From NCBI RefSeq assembly GCF_001701025.1, contig NZ_CP016793.1, positions 7,440,001 to 7,504,000 of the forward strand: a DNA stretch of 64,000 nucleotides, in the 5' to 3' direction. This DNA comes from Lentzea guizhouensis. GTDB lineage: Bacteria; Actinomycetota; Actinomycetes; Mycobacteriales; Pseudonocardiaceae. The notes under the pieces are model-generated. The model saw only the letters and a list, made by a program, of their open reading frames with translations. It did not search any database and was not told where the DNA came from. The position numbers were made by a program, and so were the translations under genes. This document shows, piece after piece, positions 16,403 to 24,657 of this stretch. Position 1 is the first letter of the stretch. The number at the start of each line of letters is the position of its first letter.

Positions 16403-19400
16403 ATGGTGGACGAGTCCAAAACACTCTATGACGTGTTTCTGTCCTACAGTCACGCGGCGGATCAGTTGGTCGCACCGGTCCTGCGGCGGGGTCTGCATCA
16501 ATTGGCACGTCGTTGGAATCAGATCTGGGCTTTGCGGGTCTTCCGGGACAAGGAGAGCCTCGCGGCCAATCCGGACTTGTGGGAAACGATCGACAAGGCG
16601 CTGCGCAACTCCAGGTACTTCATCCTGCTGGCATCACCGGAAGCCGCAGCCTCACCTTGGGTAACGCGCGAGGTCGAGTACTGGCGGACGGAACGCGAGC
16701 AGGGGACGTTCCTCATCGCTCTGACCGACGGTGAGATCGTGTGGAACGACACCGCCGGGGACTTCGACTGGACGAGGACGACCGCGCTACCGCCGACGCT
16801 GCGGGGTTGGTTCTCCGCCGAACCTCTGTGGGTCGACCTGTCCTGGGCACGCGACGAGCCGGAACTGTCACTGCGCCATAGCCGCTTCCGGTTCGACATC
16901 GCGACGTTGGCGGCTGCGGTCCACGGCAAGGCCAAGGAGGAGTTGGACAGCGAGGACGTCAGGAGGTACCGGATCACGACGTGGGTACGTCGTGGAGTGG
17001 CGGTGGCACTGACGGTGCTGCTCGTCGCCGTGCTGGGGCTGGGCACGCGGACGATCCTTCAACAGCAGGAGACCATCGAGCTGGGACGGCAAGCGTTGTC
17101 ACGTGCCGTAGCGGCGAAGAGTGAACAGATCGGCGACAGCGATCCCGAACTGTCGCGGCTGCTTGCATTGGCGGCGTGGCGAGTCGGCGGGGCGGCGGAG
17201 GCCGAAGCAGCCGTGTACCAGGCTGCCGCTCGTGCAGGTGTAGGCCGGATCGCCATCGACGGCAGCGTCGAGGCCGTCGCGTTCAGCCCGGACGGCAAGA
17301 GGCTCGTGACCGGTGGTCGCGATGGCGCGCGTGTGTGGGACACGGCCACACGACGGCAGATCGGCGGGACGATCGCCGGCTCGCAAGGCGTTGTGCAGAC
17401 CGTGCAGTTCAGCCCGGAGGGCAAGACGTTGCTGACCGCAGGTCAAGCGCCGTCTTCCGGCGAAGAGCCGTTCGCGCTGTTGTGGGAGGCCGGAACCGGC
17501 GATCAGCTGGTCCGACCGGCTCCGGGAGCACAAGTTGCGTCACCGAGGTTGATCGGCAATGCCTCGATCAGCGCGGCGTTCAGCCCGGACGGCAAGAACT
17601 TGGTACTCGGCGATCCAGACCACGGCGTGACGCTTTGGGACGTCACGACCGAGAAGGTCCTCCACAGCGTCAGCACCCCTCAGGTCGACCCGTTCGATCG
17701 CAACGCTGTACGTCCGTCGGTGGCCTTTCACCCCAACGGCTCGCAGTTCGCCGCAATCGGCTCGGACGGCGCGGTCCGGTTCTGGGACACAGTCAGCGGA
17801 TCGCAGGTCGGAGATCCGCTTCCGGCCCACCCCGGCGACACCGCGAGCCTGGTCGGGCCGGTGATCGTGTTCAGCCCGGACGGCGCGGTGTTCGCCACCG
17901 GCGGTACCGACGGGACGATTCGGTTCTGGGACGCCACAACCCGCCAGCCGATCGGCGCACCGCTGACCGGCCACACCCGGCCTGATCGCACCTCCCTGGC
18001 GCAGTCGCTGGCATTCAGCTCTGACGGGCGCACGCTGGCCGCCGGCAGCGAGGACGGCACGGTGCGGCTGTGGGACGTCCGCACCCGCAACTTGGTGGGC
18101 ACACCGCTGAGCGGTCACACCCGTCCCGTCACGTCGGTCGCGTTCAGCCCCGACGGTCGGACGCTGGCCAGCGGTGCGCGCGATGGTACGGCCAGACTGT
18201 GGAACGTGGCCGGTCACCTCCAGCTCGCCCGCCCCGCGATCGAGCACTCCGGCATGCTGTACGCGCTCGCGTTCAGCCCGGACGGCAAGACGCTGGCCAC
18301 CGGAGGCGACAACGGTGAGACCGTGGGCAACCACGGCAGCATGGAAGCGTGCAGCCACAACGGTTGGGGCGTGTGCTACGTCGACGGCGGTACTGTCGCC
18401 ATGATCGGCGGCGGTCAAACGGTGCAGTTCTACCGCCCGCCCGGCACACGGCTGCCCCCTTCCGGACCGCCGCGAACCCTCGTGCTGTGGGACGTCGCGC
18501 GCCGCGAAGCGGTGACCGCCCTTCCCACAGCGGACCGCACTCCGGTGCTGACGCTGGCGTTCAGCCAGGACGGCAAGACGCTGGCCTCCGGAGGCGTGCA
18601 AACCGACGAGCGCAAAGGCACGATTGTGTGGGACCACGCCAACCGCGCTCCGCGGAACGACCCGCTGACCGACGGATTGGCGTTGACACGGGCCGTGGCG
18701 TTCAGCCCGGACGGCCAGGTCGTCGTGACCGCAGGCCTGAGACTGGACAGCAAGCCGACGGAAGTCACGTTCTGGAACAGCGGGAACCACGTGCGGCTCG
18801 GCGCCGTAGAAGCCGGCAAGAGCGTGTACACGGTGGCGTTCAGCCCCGACGGGTCGATCCTCGCCACCGGTAACGACCAAGGCGAGGTCCGGCTCTGGGA
18901 CACCGGTACGAGACAACAGATCGGTGAGGGCCTCAAAGGTCATATCGGACCGGTCGGCACGCTGACCTTCAGCCCGGACGGCAAGCAACTGGCCAGTGCC
19001 GGCGAGGACGGGGTGATCCGACTCTGGGACGTTCCCACCGCGCAGCCGGCGGGCGAACCGATGGTCGGGCACTCAGGCGCGGTGTACTCCGTCGCGTTCC
19101 ACCCGGACGGCCGAACATTGGCCAGCGGCGGCGGGGACGCCTCGGTGCGGCTGTGGAACGTCAAGGCACGCAAGCAGGTCAGCGCATCACACCTCGGCCA
19201 CCGACAACCCGTTCGCGCGGTCGCCTTCAGCCCCGACGGCAAGACCGTGGCCAGCGCCGGCGAAGACGCAGTCGTCCGCTTCTGGGAAACCAGTGCCATC
19301 GACCACGTCCCGGAAGCGCTGTGCCAGACCGCACAGCGCACCCTCACCCAGAGCGAGTGGCAACGACACCTGCCCGGAGTAGCGTTCACAGACGTGTGCC

Positions 19401-19411
19401 AGGCACGGTGA
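16403..19411 (+). CDS. TIR domain-transmembrane-WD40 repeat protein
   Basis: A 1002-residue protein in three parts. Residues 8-150 are a TIR domain (YDVFLSYSHAAD; RVFRDKESLAANPD; ASPWVTREVEYW, with Glu90 in the position typical of the NADase glutamate). Residues 198-215 form one transmembrane helix. From about 285 to 965 there are 14 WD40 repeats, with the F.PDG..LASG.DG..RLWD pattern, enough for two seven-bladed propellers. The C-terminal tail has two Cys. There is no NTPase domain. The start ATG at 16403 follows a GGGAG. TIR domains in bacteria often act in immunity or NAD cleavage, and WD40 propellers sense or bind partners. The topology would put the TIR and the propellers on opposite sides of the membrane. 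Confidence 0.85.
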   Translation: MVDESKTLYDVFLSYSHAADQLVAPVLRRGLHQLARRWNQIWALRVFRDKESLAANPDLWETIDKALRNSRYFILLASPEAAASPWVTREVEYWRTEREQGTFLIALTDGEIVWNDTAGDFDWTRTTALPPTLRGWFSAEPLWVDLSWARDEPELSLRHSRFRFDIATLAAAVHGKAKEELDSEDVRRYRITTWVRRGVAVALTVLLVAVLGLGTRTILQQQETIELGRQALSRAVAAKSEQIGDSDPELSRLLALAAWRVGGAAEAEAAVYQAAARAGVGRIAIDGSVEAVAFSPDGKRLVTGGRDGARVWDTATRRQIGGTIAGSQGVVQTVQFSPEGKTLLTAGQAPSSGEEPFALLWEAGTGDQLVRPAPGAQVASPRLIGNASISAAFSPDGKNLVLGDPDHGVTLWDVTTEKVLHSVSTPQVDPFDRNAVRPSVAFHPNGSQFAAIGSDGAVRFWDTVSGSQVGDPLPAHPGDTASLVGPVIVFSPDGAVFATGGTDGTIRFWDATTRQPIGAPLTGHTRPDRTSLAQSLAFSSDGRTLAAGSEDGTVRLWDVRTRNLVGTPLSGHTRPVTSVAFSPDGRTLASGARDGTARLWNVAGHLQLARPAIEHSGMLYALAFSPDGKTLATGGDNGETVGNHGSMEACSHNGWGVCYVDGGTVAMIGGGQTVQFYRPPGTRLPPSGPPRTLVLWDVARREAVTALPTADRTPVLTLAFSQDGKTLASGGVQTDERKGTIVWDHANRAPRNDPLTDGLALTRAVAFSPDGQVVVTAGLRLDSKPTEVTFWNSGNHVRLGAVEAGKSVYTVAFSPDGSILATGNDQGEVRLWDTGTRQQIGEGLKGHIGPVGTLTFSPDGKQLASAGEDGVIRLWDVPTAQPAGEPMVGHSGAVYSVAFHPDGRTLASGGGDASVRLWNVKARKQVSASHLGHRQPVRAVAFSPDGKTVASAGEDAVVRFWETSAIDHVPEALCQTAQRTLTQSEWQRHLPGVAFTDVCQAR

Positions 19412-19802
19412 ACCGCGCAAGGTGCATGGTGACGACCTGTGCGGCTGAGCCTACCGATAACAAGTCACAGCCCGCTTGGTGGCGGATGACACCACCGCAA
19501 CCGCGCTTGAAGTCGACTTCCTCCGGTTGGGCCTGGACGTGCGCTGTACACACGATGCTCGCCAAGCACATTCCCAACGACGAGGGCGTGCGCAGTGTGC
19601 GAGAACCAGTGGCCGTGCGGCGCCGTACAGGGGGCGGTGCGACCTCCAGGCGGGCAATCGCGGCTACTGGCGCTGGTTCGGGCACGTCTCAGACCGGCGT
19701 GCCGCAACCGTATGAAGATGCCAACCACGATCGAGATTCCTGTTGCTGTGTCATGAAACGGGCCCGGGTAACACCGACCCCGACCACACGGACTCCTTTG
19801 TC

Positions 19803-20289
19803 ATGAACACCGTATGGCCTGCCCTGATGGCCGCGGTTGCCGCCCTTGGCGGCGTCACCGTCGGTGCCCTCGTCGAACCGTTGAAGCTCGGTGCAGCAAG
19901 ACGTGCCCGAGTCCGTGAGGAGCGGGCCGCGCGGCTTATCGAGGTGTCGTGCCCGCTTGCTCGCTGTGAACCTCGCGCATCGCCGGACCGCGTGAGGAAC
20001 TGTCGTTGACGCAGCGCAGGAGGATGAGCTCGTAAACCTGTACCGACAGGCGCGCAACGATTTGCGCCAAACAGTGGCGCTGCTGCGATTGAGCGGTCCG
20101 GACGAGCTGGTAGAGGCCGCGATGAGTGTGCGGCAGGCCGAACGTGCTCTGCGCGGGACTCGATTCGTGGGCGACGACGGCGCCTACTTCGACAAGGACG
20201 CGCCGCCGAAAGCTGTATTGGCCGCCGCCCACAATCTCGAGAACGTGGTGCACGAGTTCGCCAGGACGTCTCGCAAGCTGGCCGTCTGA
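19803..20289 (+). pseudogene. Small membrane-anchored protein, copy 1 (frameshift and stop)
   Basis: Begins MNTVWPALMAAVAALGGVTV with one N-terminal transmembrane helix, then GALVEPLKLGAARRARVREE, a basic cytoplasmic helix. Frame is lost near 19950, an in-frame TGA follows, and the third part resumes with DELVNLYRQARNDLRQTVAL, then LRLSGPDELVEAAMSVRQAE to the stop at 20289. The third part aligns with the same segment of copy 2 (YYGARNEIRQVVGLLDLSGP). The function is unknown; the pattern of one helix plus coiled coil is common in phage- or stress-associated actinobacterial proteins. The preceding 19412-19802 stretch shows no gene I can support. Confidence 0.5.
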
Positions 20290-20805
20290 TGCTCACCCCG
20301 CTGATCACCGGCCTGTTCGCGCTCGGCGGTGTCACCCTGGTCGTGATGTTGGAGCCGTCAAAGCGCTGTTCGCGGCACACGCGCGGTCCAGGCAGGAGCG
20401 GGCCGAGCGGTGCGCCAAGCTCGTGGAGGCCGCGAGCACGCGCGTTCGGCGCTGATCCGACTGAACACCCGGCACCGGCGCAGGACGCTGGGCGCCGAGG
20501 TCGTGGACGCATCCGAGGAGTTCGAGATCGAGAACATCTACTACGGAGCCCGCAACGAGATCCGGCAGGTCGTCGGCCTGCTCGATCTGTCCGGGCCGGA
20601 CAAGCTGGCCGCTTGCGCCGTAACCGTGCGCGAAGCCGACCGCGAGCTGGGCAAGGTGCGGTTGGACGTTGAGGACGCGCCCCCGTTCGACCGATACACC
20701 CTGCCGCCCGCCGTGCGGAAGGCCGCAGACGCGATGGAGGCCGAGGTGAAGGCGTTCGTGGGGATGGCGCGGCGGCACGTCCGTCAACCCTGCCCGCTTC
20801 GCTAG
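20289..20805 (+). pseudogene. Small membrane-anchored protein, copy 2 (two frameshifts)
   Basis: The ATG at 20289 overlaps the TGA of copy 1 (TGATG), so the pair was one operon. It starts MLTPLITGLFALGGVTLVVM, with the same helix as copy 1. Frame shifts near 20358 to VKALFAAHARSRQERAERCA, and near 20440 to RSALIRLNTRHRRRTLGAEV, VDASEEFEIENIYYGARNEI and on to the end. If both shifts were repaired the protein would be about 170 residues. It is a tandem paralogue of copy 1, with both copies damaged. No known domain was recognised. Confidence 0.5.
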
Positions 20806-20827
20806 TCGCGCCCGGTGCGCCTCGCTC

Positions 20828-21197
20828 GTGCTGAAGCCGTCGAAACGCATCGTTGAACGCATCGACGAAGTCGACGCAACGTCATCCGCGCGGACGAGGC
20901 CTGCTTCGCACCGTGGTGAGATCGCTGGTGAGGAACGCGAATACCTGCACGCCGGGTCCGGTCTCCTCGTTCGTCGTGAATCGGGCACCGACTATGTGCT
21001 GGGCTTGATGGAGGTGCCACCAGGTGGCTGAGCCAGGAAAGGCGATGGCCAGCACCTACTCCGACGGATGCCGAACTGGAGGCGTGGGCGGGCCGGGAGT
21101 TCCAGCGCCGTGCGGTTTGCCTCCCACGACATCGTGCTCGTGCCCGGCTGACTGTGGACGCACTCGTGCGGGACGCGCTGCGCGAGCTGGGTGGCGA
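20828..21197 (+). other. Two short overlapping coding remnants, unknown
   Basis: A 67-residue open frame ends EYLHAGSGLLVRRESGTDYV...PPGG at 21031. Overlapping its stop, a GTG at 21024 opens a second frame (AEPGKAMAST). After an apparent one-base slip this continues as TPTDAELEAWAGREFQRRAV and DALVRDALRELGGDQPHM to a stop near 21195. The composition of the second piece is coding-like, with high GC at third positions. I recognise neither. They may be fragments of a toxin-antitoxin-like or phage-derived pair, but nothing proves that. Confidence 0.25.
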
Positions 21198-21521
21198 TCA
21201 GCCCCACATGTAGGCCGAGACGATTACGAGGATCACGCCGATCACGAGCCACAGCAGCAGATACGTCATGCTCGCCGCGAGAGCACGTGCCTCGCGGGCG
21301 ATGCGCTTGCCTGTGCTCCCGTGGGCGGCGTACAGCTCCCATGCTTGCTGCATGTACTTGCCGGCCTCGGTGGGGAAGTGAGCGGCCCCTTCAATGTGGT
21401 CTTGGATCTTCAAGTCGATCGCGGCATTACCGGTGCGGCGCTGCCCTCGGCGAACGCCCCGGCGGCCGAGGTCGACCCACCCGGTTCCGTGGATCGGCGG
21501 CAACGTCTCGCGGTTGCTCAT
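21198..21521 (-). CDS. Small C-terminally anchored membrane protein
   Basis: A 107-residue protein with a hydrophilic N-terminal half (NAAIDLKIQDHIEGAAHFPT) and a single C-terminal transmembrane helix (YLLLWLVIGVILVIVSAYMW), so the bulk would face the cytoplasm. The ATG at 21521 is chosen because GGAGGAGG lies just upstream; an in-frame GTG at 21527 overlaps that ribosome site. I do not recognise the family. It stands alone, convergent with the small ORFs on its left. The 21528-21991 stretch beyond it holds no gene I can support. Confidence 0.55.
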   Translation of the reverse strand: MSNRETLPPIHGTGWVDLGRRGVRRGQRRTGNAAIDLKIQDHIEGAAHFPTEAGKYMQQAWELYAAHGSTGKRIAREARALAASMTYLLLWLVIGVILVIVSAYMWG

Positions 21522-21991
21522 GTCCACCTCCTCCGCCAGTTGCCTGTGTCATCGAGTTGCCCCCGTTGGCGTTGCGACGGCGCGGCAGCCGAGAGGTCCG
21601 CGTGAGCCGGGTGTTCATCGGACGCATGCCCTACGGGCCGAAGGACACGGCCCGGCCGTTCGTGCACGTCCGGACGCGGTCGCCGACAGCGAGATCGACG
21701 GCTGAAGGTCGGCGGCGGGGGTTCGGCCACGTGCCCTCAACACGGCGGCACGTCCCACTGGCCGCCCCGTCGCGCATATGAAGATCGACAACATGTGCGT
21801 ATGCGGCGACAGCGGATTGCACGCCCCGCGAGCGCACGATGCACATCACGACGCGCCGTTGAAGGTTCGTCGTCCGGCCGGGAGGCGAGCTGTAGGGGCT
21901 CACCGCTCGCGCCATGCCGCGTCATCGAGATGACACCAACATGAAGCCGCGCCGCGCGATGCTTGCGGCGTGATCGACTCCTGGGGGCTCG

Positions 21992-23179
21992 ATGAGGAAT
22001 GACGGAGTGAGCAGGCGGACCCTGCTCAAGGGTGTGGTGGTCGCGGCCGGAACGGCGGCGGTGGGCGGACTCCTGCGGCCTGGAACGGCCCTCGCCCAGC
22101 TGTCGACAGTGCCGAGGCTGGCGACGCTGTCGCACGGCTATCCCGCGGCGATGGACACCGGACGGGCGTTGGTGGCGTTCGGCATAGGGGACGGCCGCAG
22201 GATCTGGCATCGGTGGCTTCCCTCGGGCGGGTCGTGGTCCGGCTGGGTGATGCTGCAGAACGGTCCCGAGGTCAAGGGACGGCCTGTGCCGTTGCTGAAC
22301 TCCAATGGCGCGATGTCCGTGTTCGCCACGGACAAGGACGGCAGGATCTGGACCGGGTGGCAGGCCTCCGAAGGGGGCGTGACGTGGAGCTGGCAGAACC
22401 TGGGCAGTCCGTCGTCGTCGGTCACCTTCGTCGAGGAGCCGTTCCCGGTTCTCAACGTCGACAACGCCATGTCGTTGTTCGCGAGGGCCACTGACGGCCG
22501 CACCTACCACTCCTGGCAGCGTGGTCCTGGCGGTGCCTGGGCCGGCTGGGAGGCCTTTCCCACCAACGGTGTGGGGCGGCCTTGGGCCGTCATCGGGCCC
22601 ACGGGCGGCATGGTCGTGTTCGCCCGCGGCGCCGGCGGCGGCGTGGTGCACCGGTGGCAGCGATGGGCCGGCGACACGTTCAACCCCGCGGGCAGTTGGG
22701 CGGCGATCCCCGGCAACAACGCCGTCAACGAAGACGTCACGGCGGTTGTGAACCCGACCGGTGCGATCACCGTGTTCGCCGGGTCGGTGAACGGCCTCGC
22801 GTACACCTGGCAGAAGAGCGCCGGAGGTGAGTGGCTCGGCTCGTGGAACGAGTGGACCGAGCGCAAGATCCTCGGCAGGCCGTCGGTCCTGGTCGGTCCC
22901 ACCGGCGGGATGGCCGTGTTCGCCAAACAGGCGGGTCCTACGCCCGAGAACCGCCTCATCCACCGCTCGCAGGCGGCCTGGGGCACGAACTGGTCCGGGT
23001 GGGACGAGTTGGAGGAGGTGACGACCGGGGAACCGTCGGGGGTTCTCGGCGCTGACGGCCGGTTGTCCGCGTTCGCCAGAACACCGGCGGGGGAGATGGT
23101 GCACCTCGCGCAGGGAAGCCCGGGCGGCGTGTGGCCGATTCGGTCGGTGTTCCAGAACGACAAGCTGGAGGTGGGCTGA
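21992..23179 (+). CDS. Tat-exported PLL-type beta-propeller protein
   Basis: A 395-residue secreted protein. The N-terminus has the twin-arginine motif SRRTLLKG followed by a hydrophobic segment and ALAQ, a signal-peptidase site. The rest is about seven similar blades of some 45 residues, each with a pattern like GGM.VFA...DGRI.H.WQ...GG.WSGW, as in WQRGPGGAWAGWEAF and WQASEGGVTWSWQNL. This matches the PLL/bulb-lectin-like seven-bladed propellers that bind sugars in Photorhabdus lectins. The gene ends two bases before the ceramidase-like gene, so the two are cotranscribed. I infer cell-surface or secreted carbohydrate or lipid-headgroup binding. Confidence 0.7.
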   Translation: MRNDGVSRRTLLKGVVVAAGTAAVGGLLRPGTALAQLSTVPRLATLSHGYPAAMDTGRALVAFGIGDGRRIWHRWLPSGGSWSGWVMLQNGPEVKGRPVPLLNSNGAMSVFATDKDGRIWTGWQASEGGVTWSWQNLGSPSSSVTFVEEPFPVLNVDNAMSLFARATDGRTYHSWQRGPGGAWAGWEAFPTNGVGRPWAVIGPTGGMVVFARGAGGGVVHRWQRWAGDTFNPAGSWAAIPGNNAVNEDVTAVVNPTGAITVFAGSVNGLAYTWQKSAGGEWLGSWNEWTERKILGRPSVLVGPTGGMAVFAKQAGPTPENRLIHRSQAAWGTNWSGWDELEEVTTGEPSGVLGADGRLSAFARTPAGEMVHLAQGSPGGVWPIRSVFQNDKLEVG

Positions 23180-23181
23180 CG

Positions 23182-24582
23182 ATGCCTTTGCCGACGACTT
23201 TCCGGATGGCTTTCCAGTCCGGCAAACTGCCCGTCCCCAACGGCACCACGCTGGGCGGTTACGGGTGGCAGGGTCCCCGCACCGCCAACGGATCGGTCGC
23301 CAACCCGCTCAAGGTTCGCTGCGTGATCATCGAGTCGGCCGGGGGACAGCGGGTCGTGTTCCTGCAGGCCGACGTGATCAGCATCCCCAAGCCGGTCTAC
23401 GAGCAGATCCTCGGTGAGCTGATGGACGCCGGGGTGGTCAGCGCCCCGGAGAACTTCGTGCTCGCGCAGAGCCATACCCACGCGGGACCCATGGTCGGCA
23501 CCAAGCCCGATCCGTACGTGCTGCTGGACGCCAGCACGGAGGACACCAAGCGGTACACGAACGAGACTTTCGTGCCGTTTCTGGTGAGCATCGCGGAACA
23601 GGCGCACGCCAGGGCGCTGGTCGATGTGACGCTCGGCTACGCGGAGGGGTTCGCCGAGATCGGGGTGAACCGCCGTGGTCTGGCCTGGACCCCGCGCGAG
23701 GTCCCGGTGCTGGTGGCTCGCCGCACCGACAACCGCGACCTGTTCGCGGTCCTGGTCGGACACACCTGCCACCCGGTGTGCTCGGGGTGGATGCTCCCGA
23801 CGCAGGACGCGGACTACTGCGGGTACGCGATGGACGAGGTGGAGAAGCGGCTCGGCGTTCCCGTGGTCTTCTTCCAGGGCGCCGCCGGTGACATCAACCC
23901 GGCGCCGGCTCCCGAGGGCGTGAACCAGACCGCGTTCGCCGCGGGACGGCTCGTCGCCGCCGTTGTCGCGACTGTGCGCAACGCCGCGTTCTTCCCGATC
24001 CACGGGCCGATCACGACCGACATCCGCACGGTGAACCTGAACTACGCCGTCGACCTCGACGACCCGTTCGAGCGTGCGGCACTGCTGGAGAAGTACCGGG
24101 TCCGGAAGAGGGGGCTGCAGGGGGACGAGCGGATGCTGGGGTACCGGCACGCCGTGCGCGTCCTCGAGGAGTTCGAGGCGGGTGACGTGCTCAACCACAT
24201 GCCGATGACCATCCAGAAGATCGACCTCGGCGGCCTGACCATCCTCACCATGTCCCACGAGGTGCTCAGCGGCTGGCACGTCGGCACCAAGGCCAAGTGG
24301 GCGGCTCGGAAGGCGACTCCGCTGTGGGTCATGGGGTACGTGAACCACATCGACTGCTACGTGCCCGCCTTCGACGTGCACAGCGCCGGCGATCTCGCGG
24401 GCACGGACCAGGGCGAGGCCGGGTGGCGAGCCGGGGGCGACCCCAAGGTGGTCGCCCCCGGTACCTACAGCCACTCGTACTCACTGGTCGCCCCGCTCAA
24501 CCCGGGTGACAGCCCCACGGACCCGGCCGGTGTCGAGGGCACCCTGGTACCGCACATCGACGACATGCTCGGTCTGGTCTAG
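23182..24582 (+). CDS. Neutral/alkaline ceramidase-like protein
   Basis: A 466-residue protein resembling the N-terminal catalytic domain of neutral ceramidases. Motifs include LGGYGW at the start, the metal-binding AQSHTHAGP (His pair), GHTCHPV and QGAAGDINPAP, the counterpart of the catalytic-serine region GDVSPN. Such enzymes cleave the amide bond of ceramide; bacterial members with this short form often have unknown substrates. No signal peptide is seen, which is odd because its operon partner is Tat-exported. Co-export as a complex or a cytoplasmic role are both possible. The ATG at 23182 follows the upstream stop by two bases. Confidence 0.7.
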   Translation: MPLPTTFRMAFQSGKLPVPNGTTLGGYGWQGPRTANGSVANPLKVRCVIIESAGGQRVVFLQADVISIPKPVYEQILGELMDAGVVSAPENFVLAQSHTHAGPMVGTKPDPYVLLDASTEDTKRYTNETFVPFLVSIAEQAHARALVDVTLGYAEGFAEIGVNRRGLAWTPREVPVLVARRTDNRDLFAVLVGHTCHPVCSGWMLPTQDADYCGYAMDEVEKRLGVPVVFFQGAAGDINPAPAPEGVNQTAFAAGRLVAAVVATVRNAAFFPIHGPITTDIRTVNLNYAVDLDDPFERAALLEKYRVRKRGLQGDERMLGYRHAVRVLEEFEAGDVLNHMPMTIQKIDLGGLTILTMSHEVLSGWHVGTKAKWAARKATPLWVMGYVNHIDCYVPAFDVHSAGDLAGTDQGEAGWRAGGDPKVVAPGTYSHSYSLVAPLNPGDSPTDPAGVEGTLVPHIDDMLGLV

Positions 24583-24657
24583 CGCGGACGGCACGAACCC
24601 GGTGCCCTGTTCTCCTGTCCGGCACAATGTCCCCACCGATTCGGCTGGGGGGACTGG

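Noticed and set aside
17540..19072. 510-codon minus-strand open frame opposite the WD40 region
   Set aside because: Its periodic composition simply mirrors the WD40 repeats on the coding strand.
21191..21781. Plus-strand open frame across the small membrane protein
   Set aside because: It is opposite the better-supported 107-residue membrane protein, has no ribosome site and no recognised motif.
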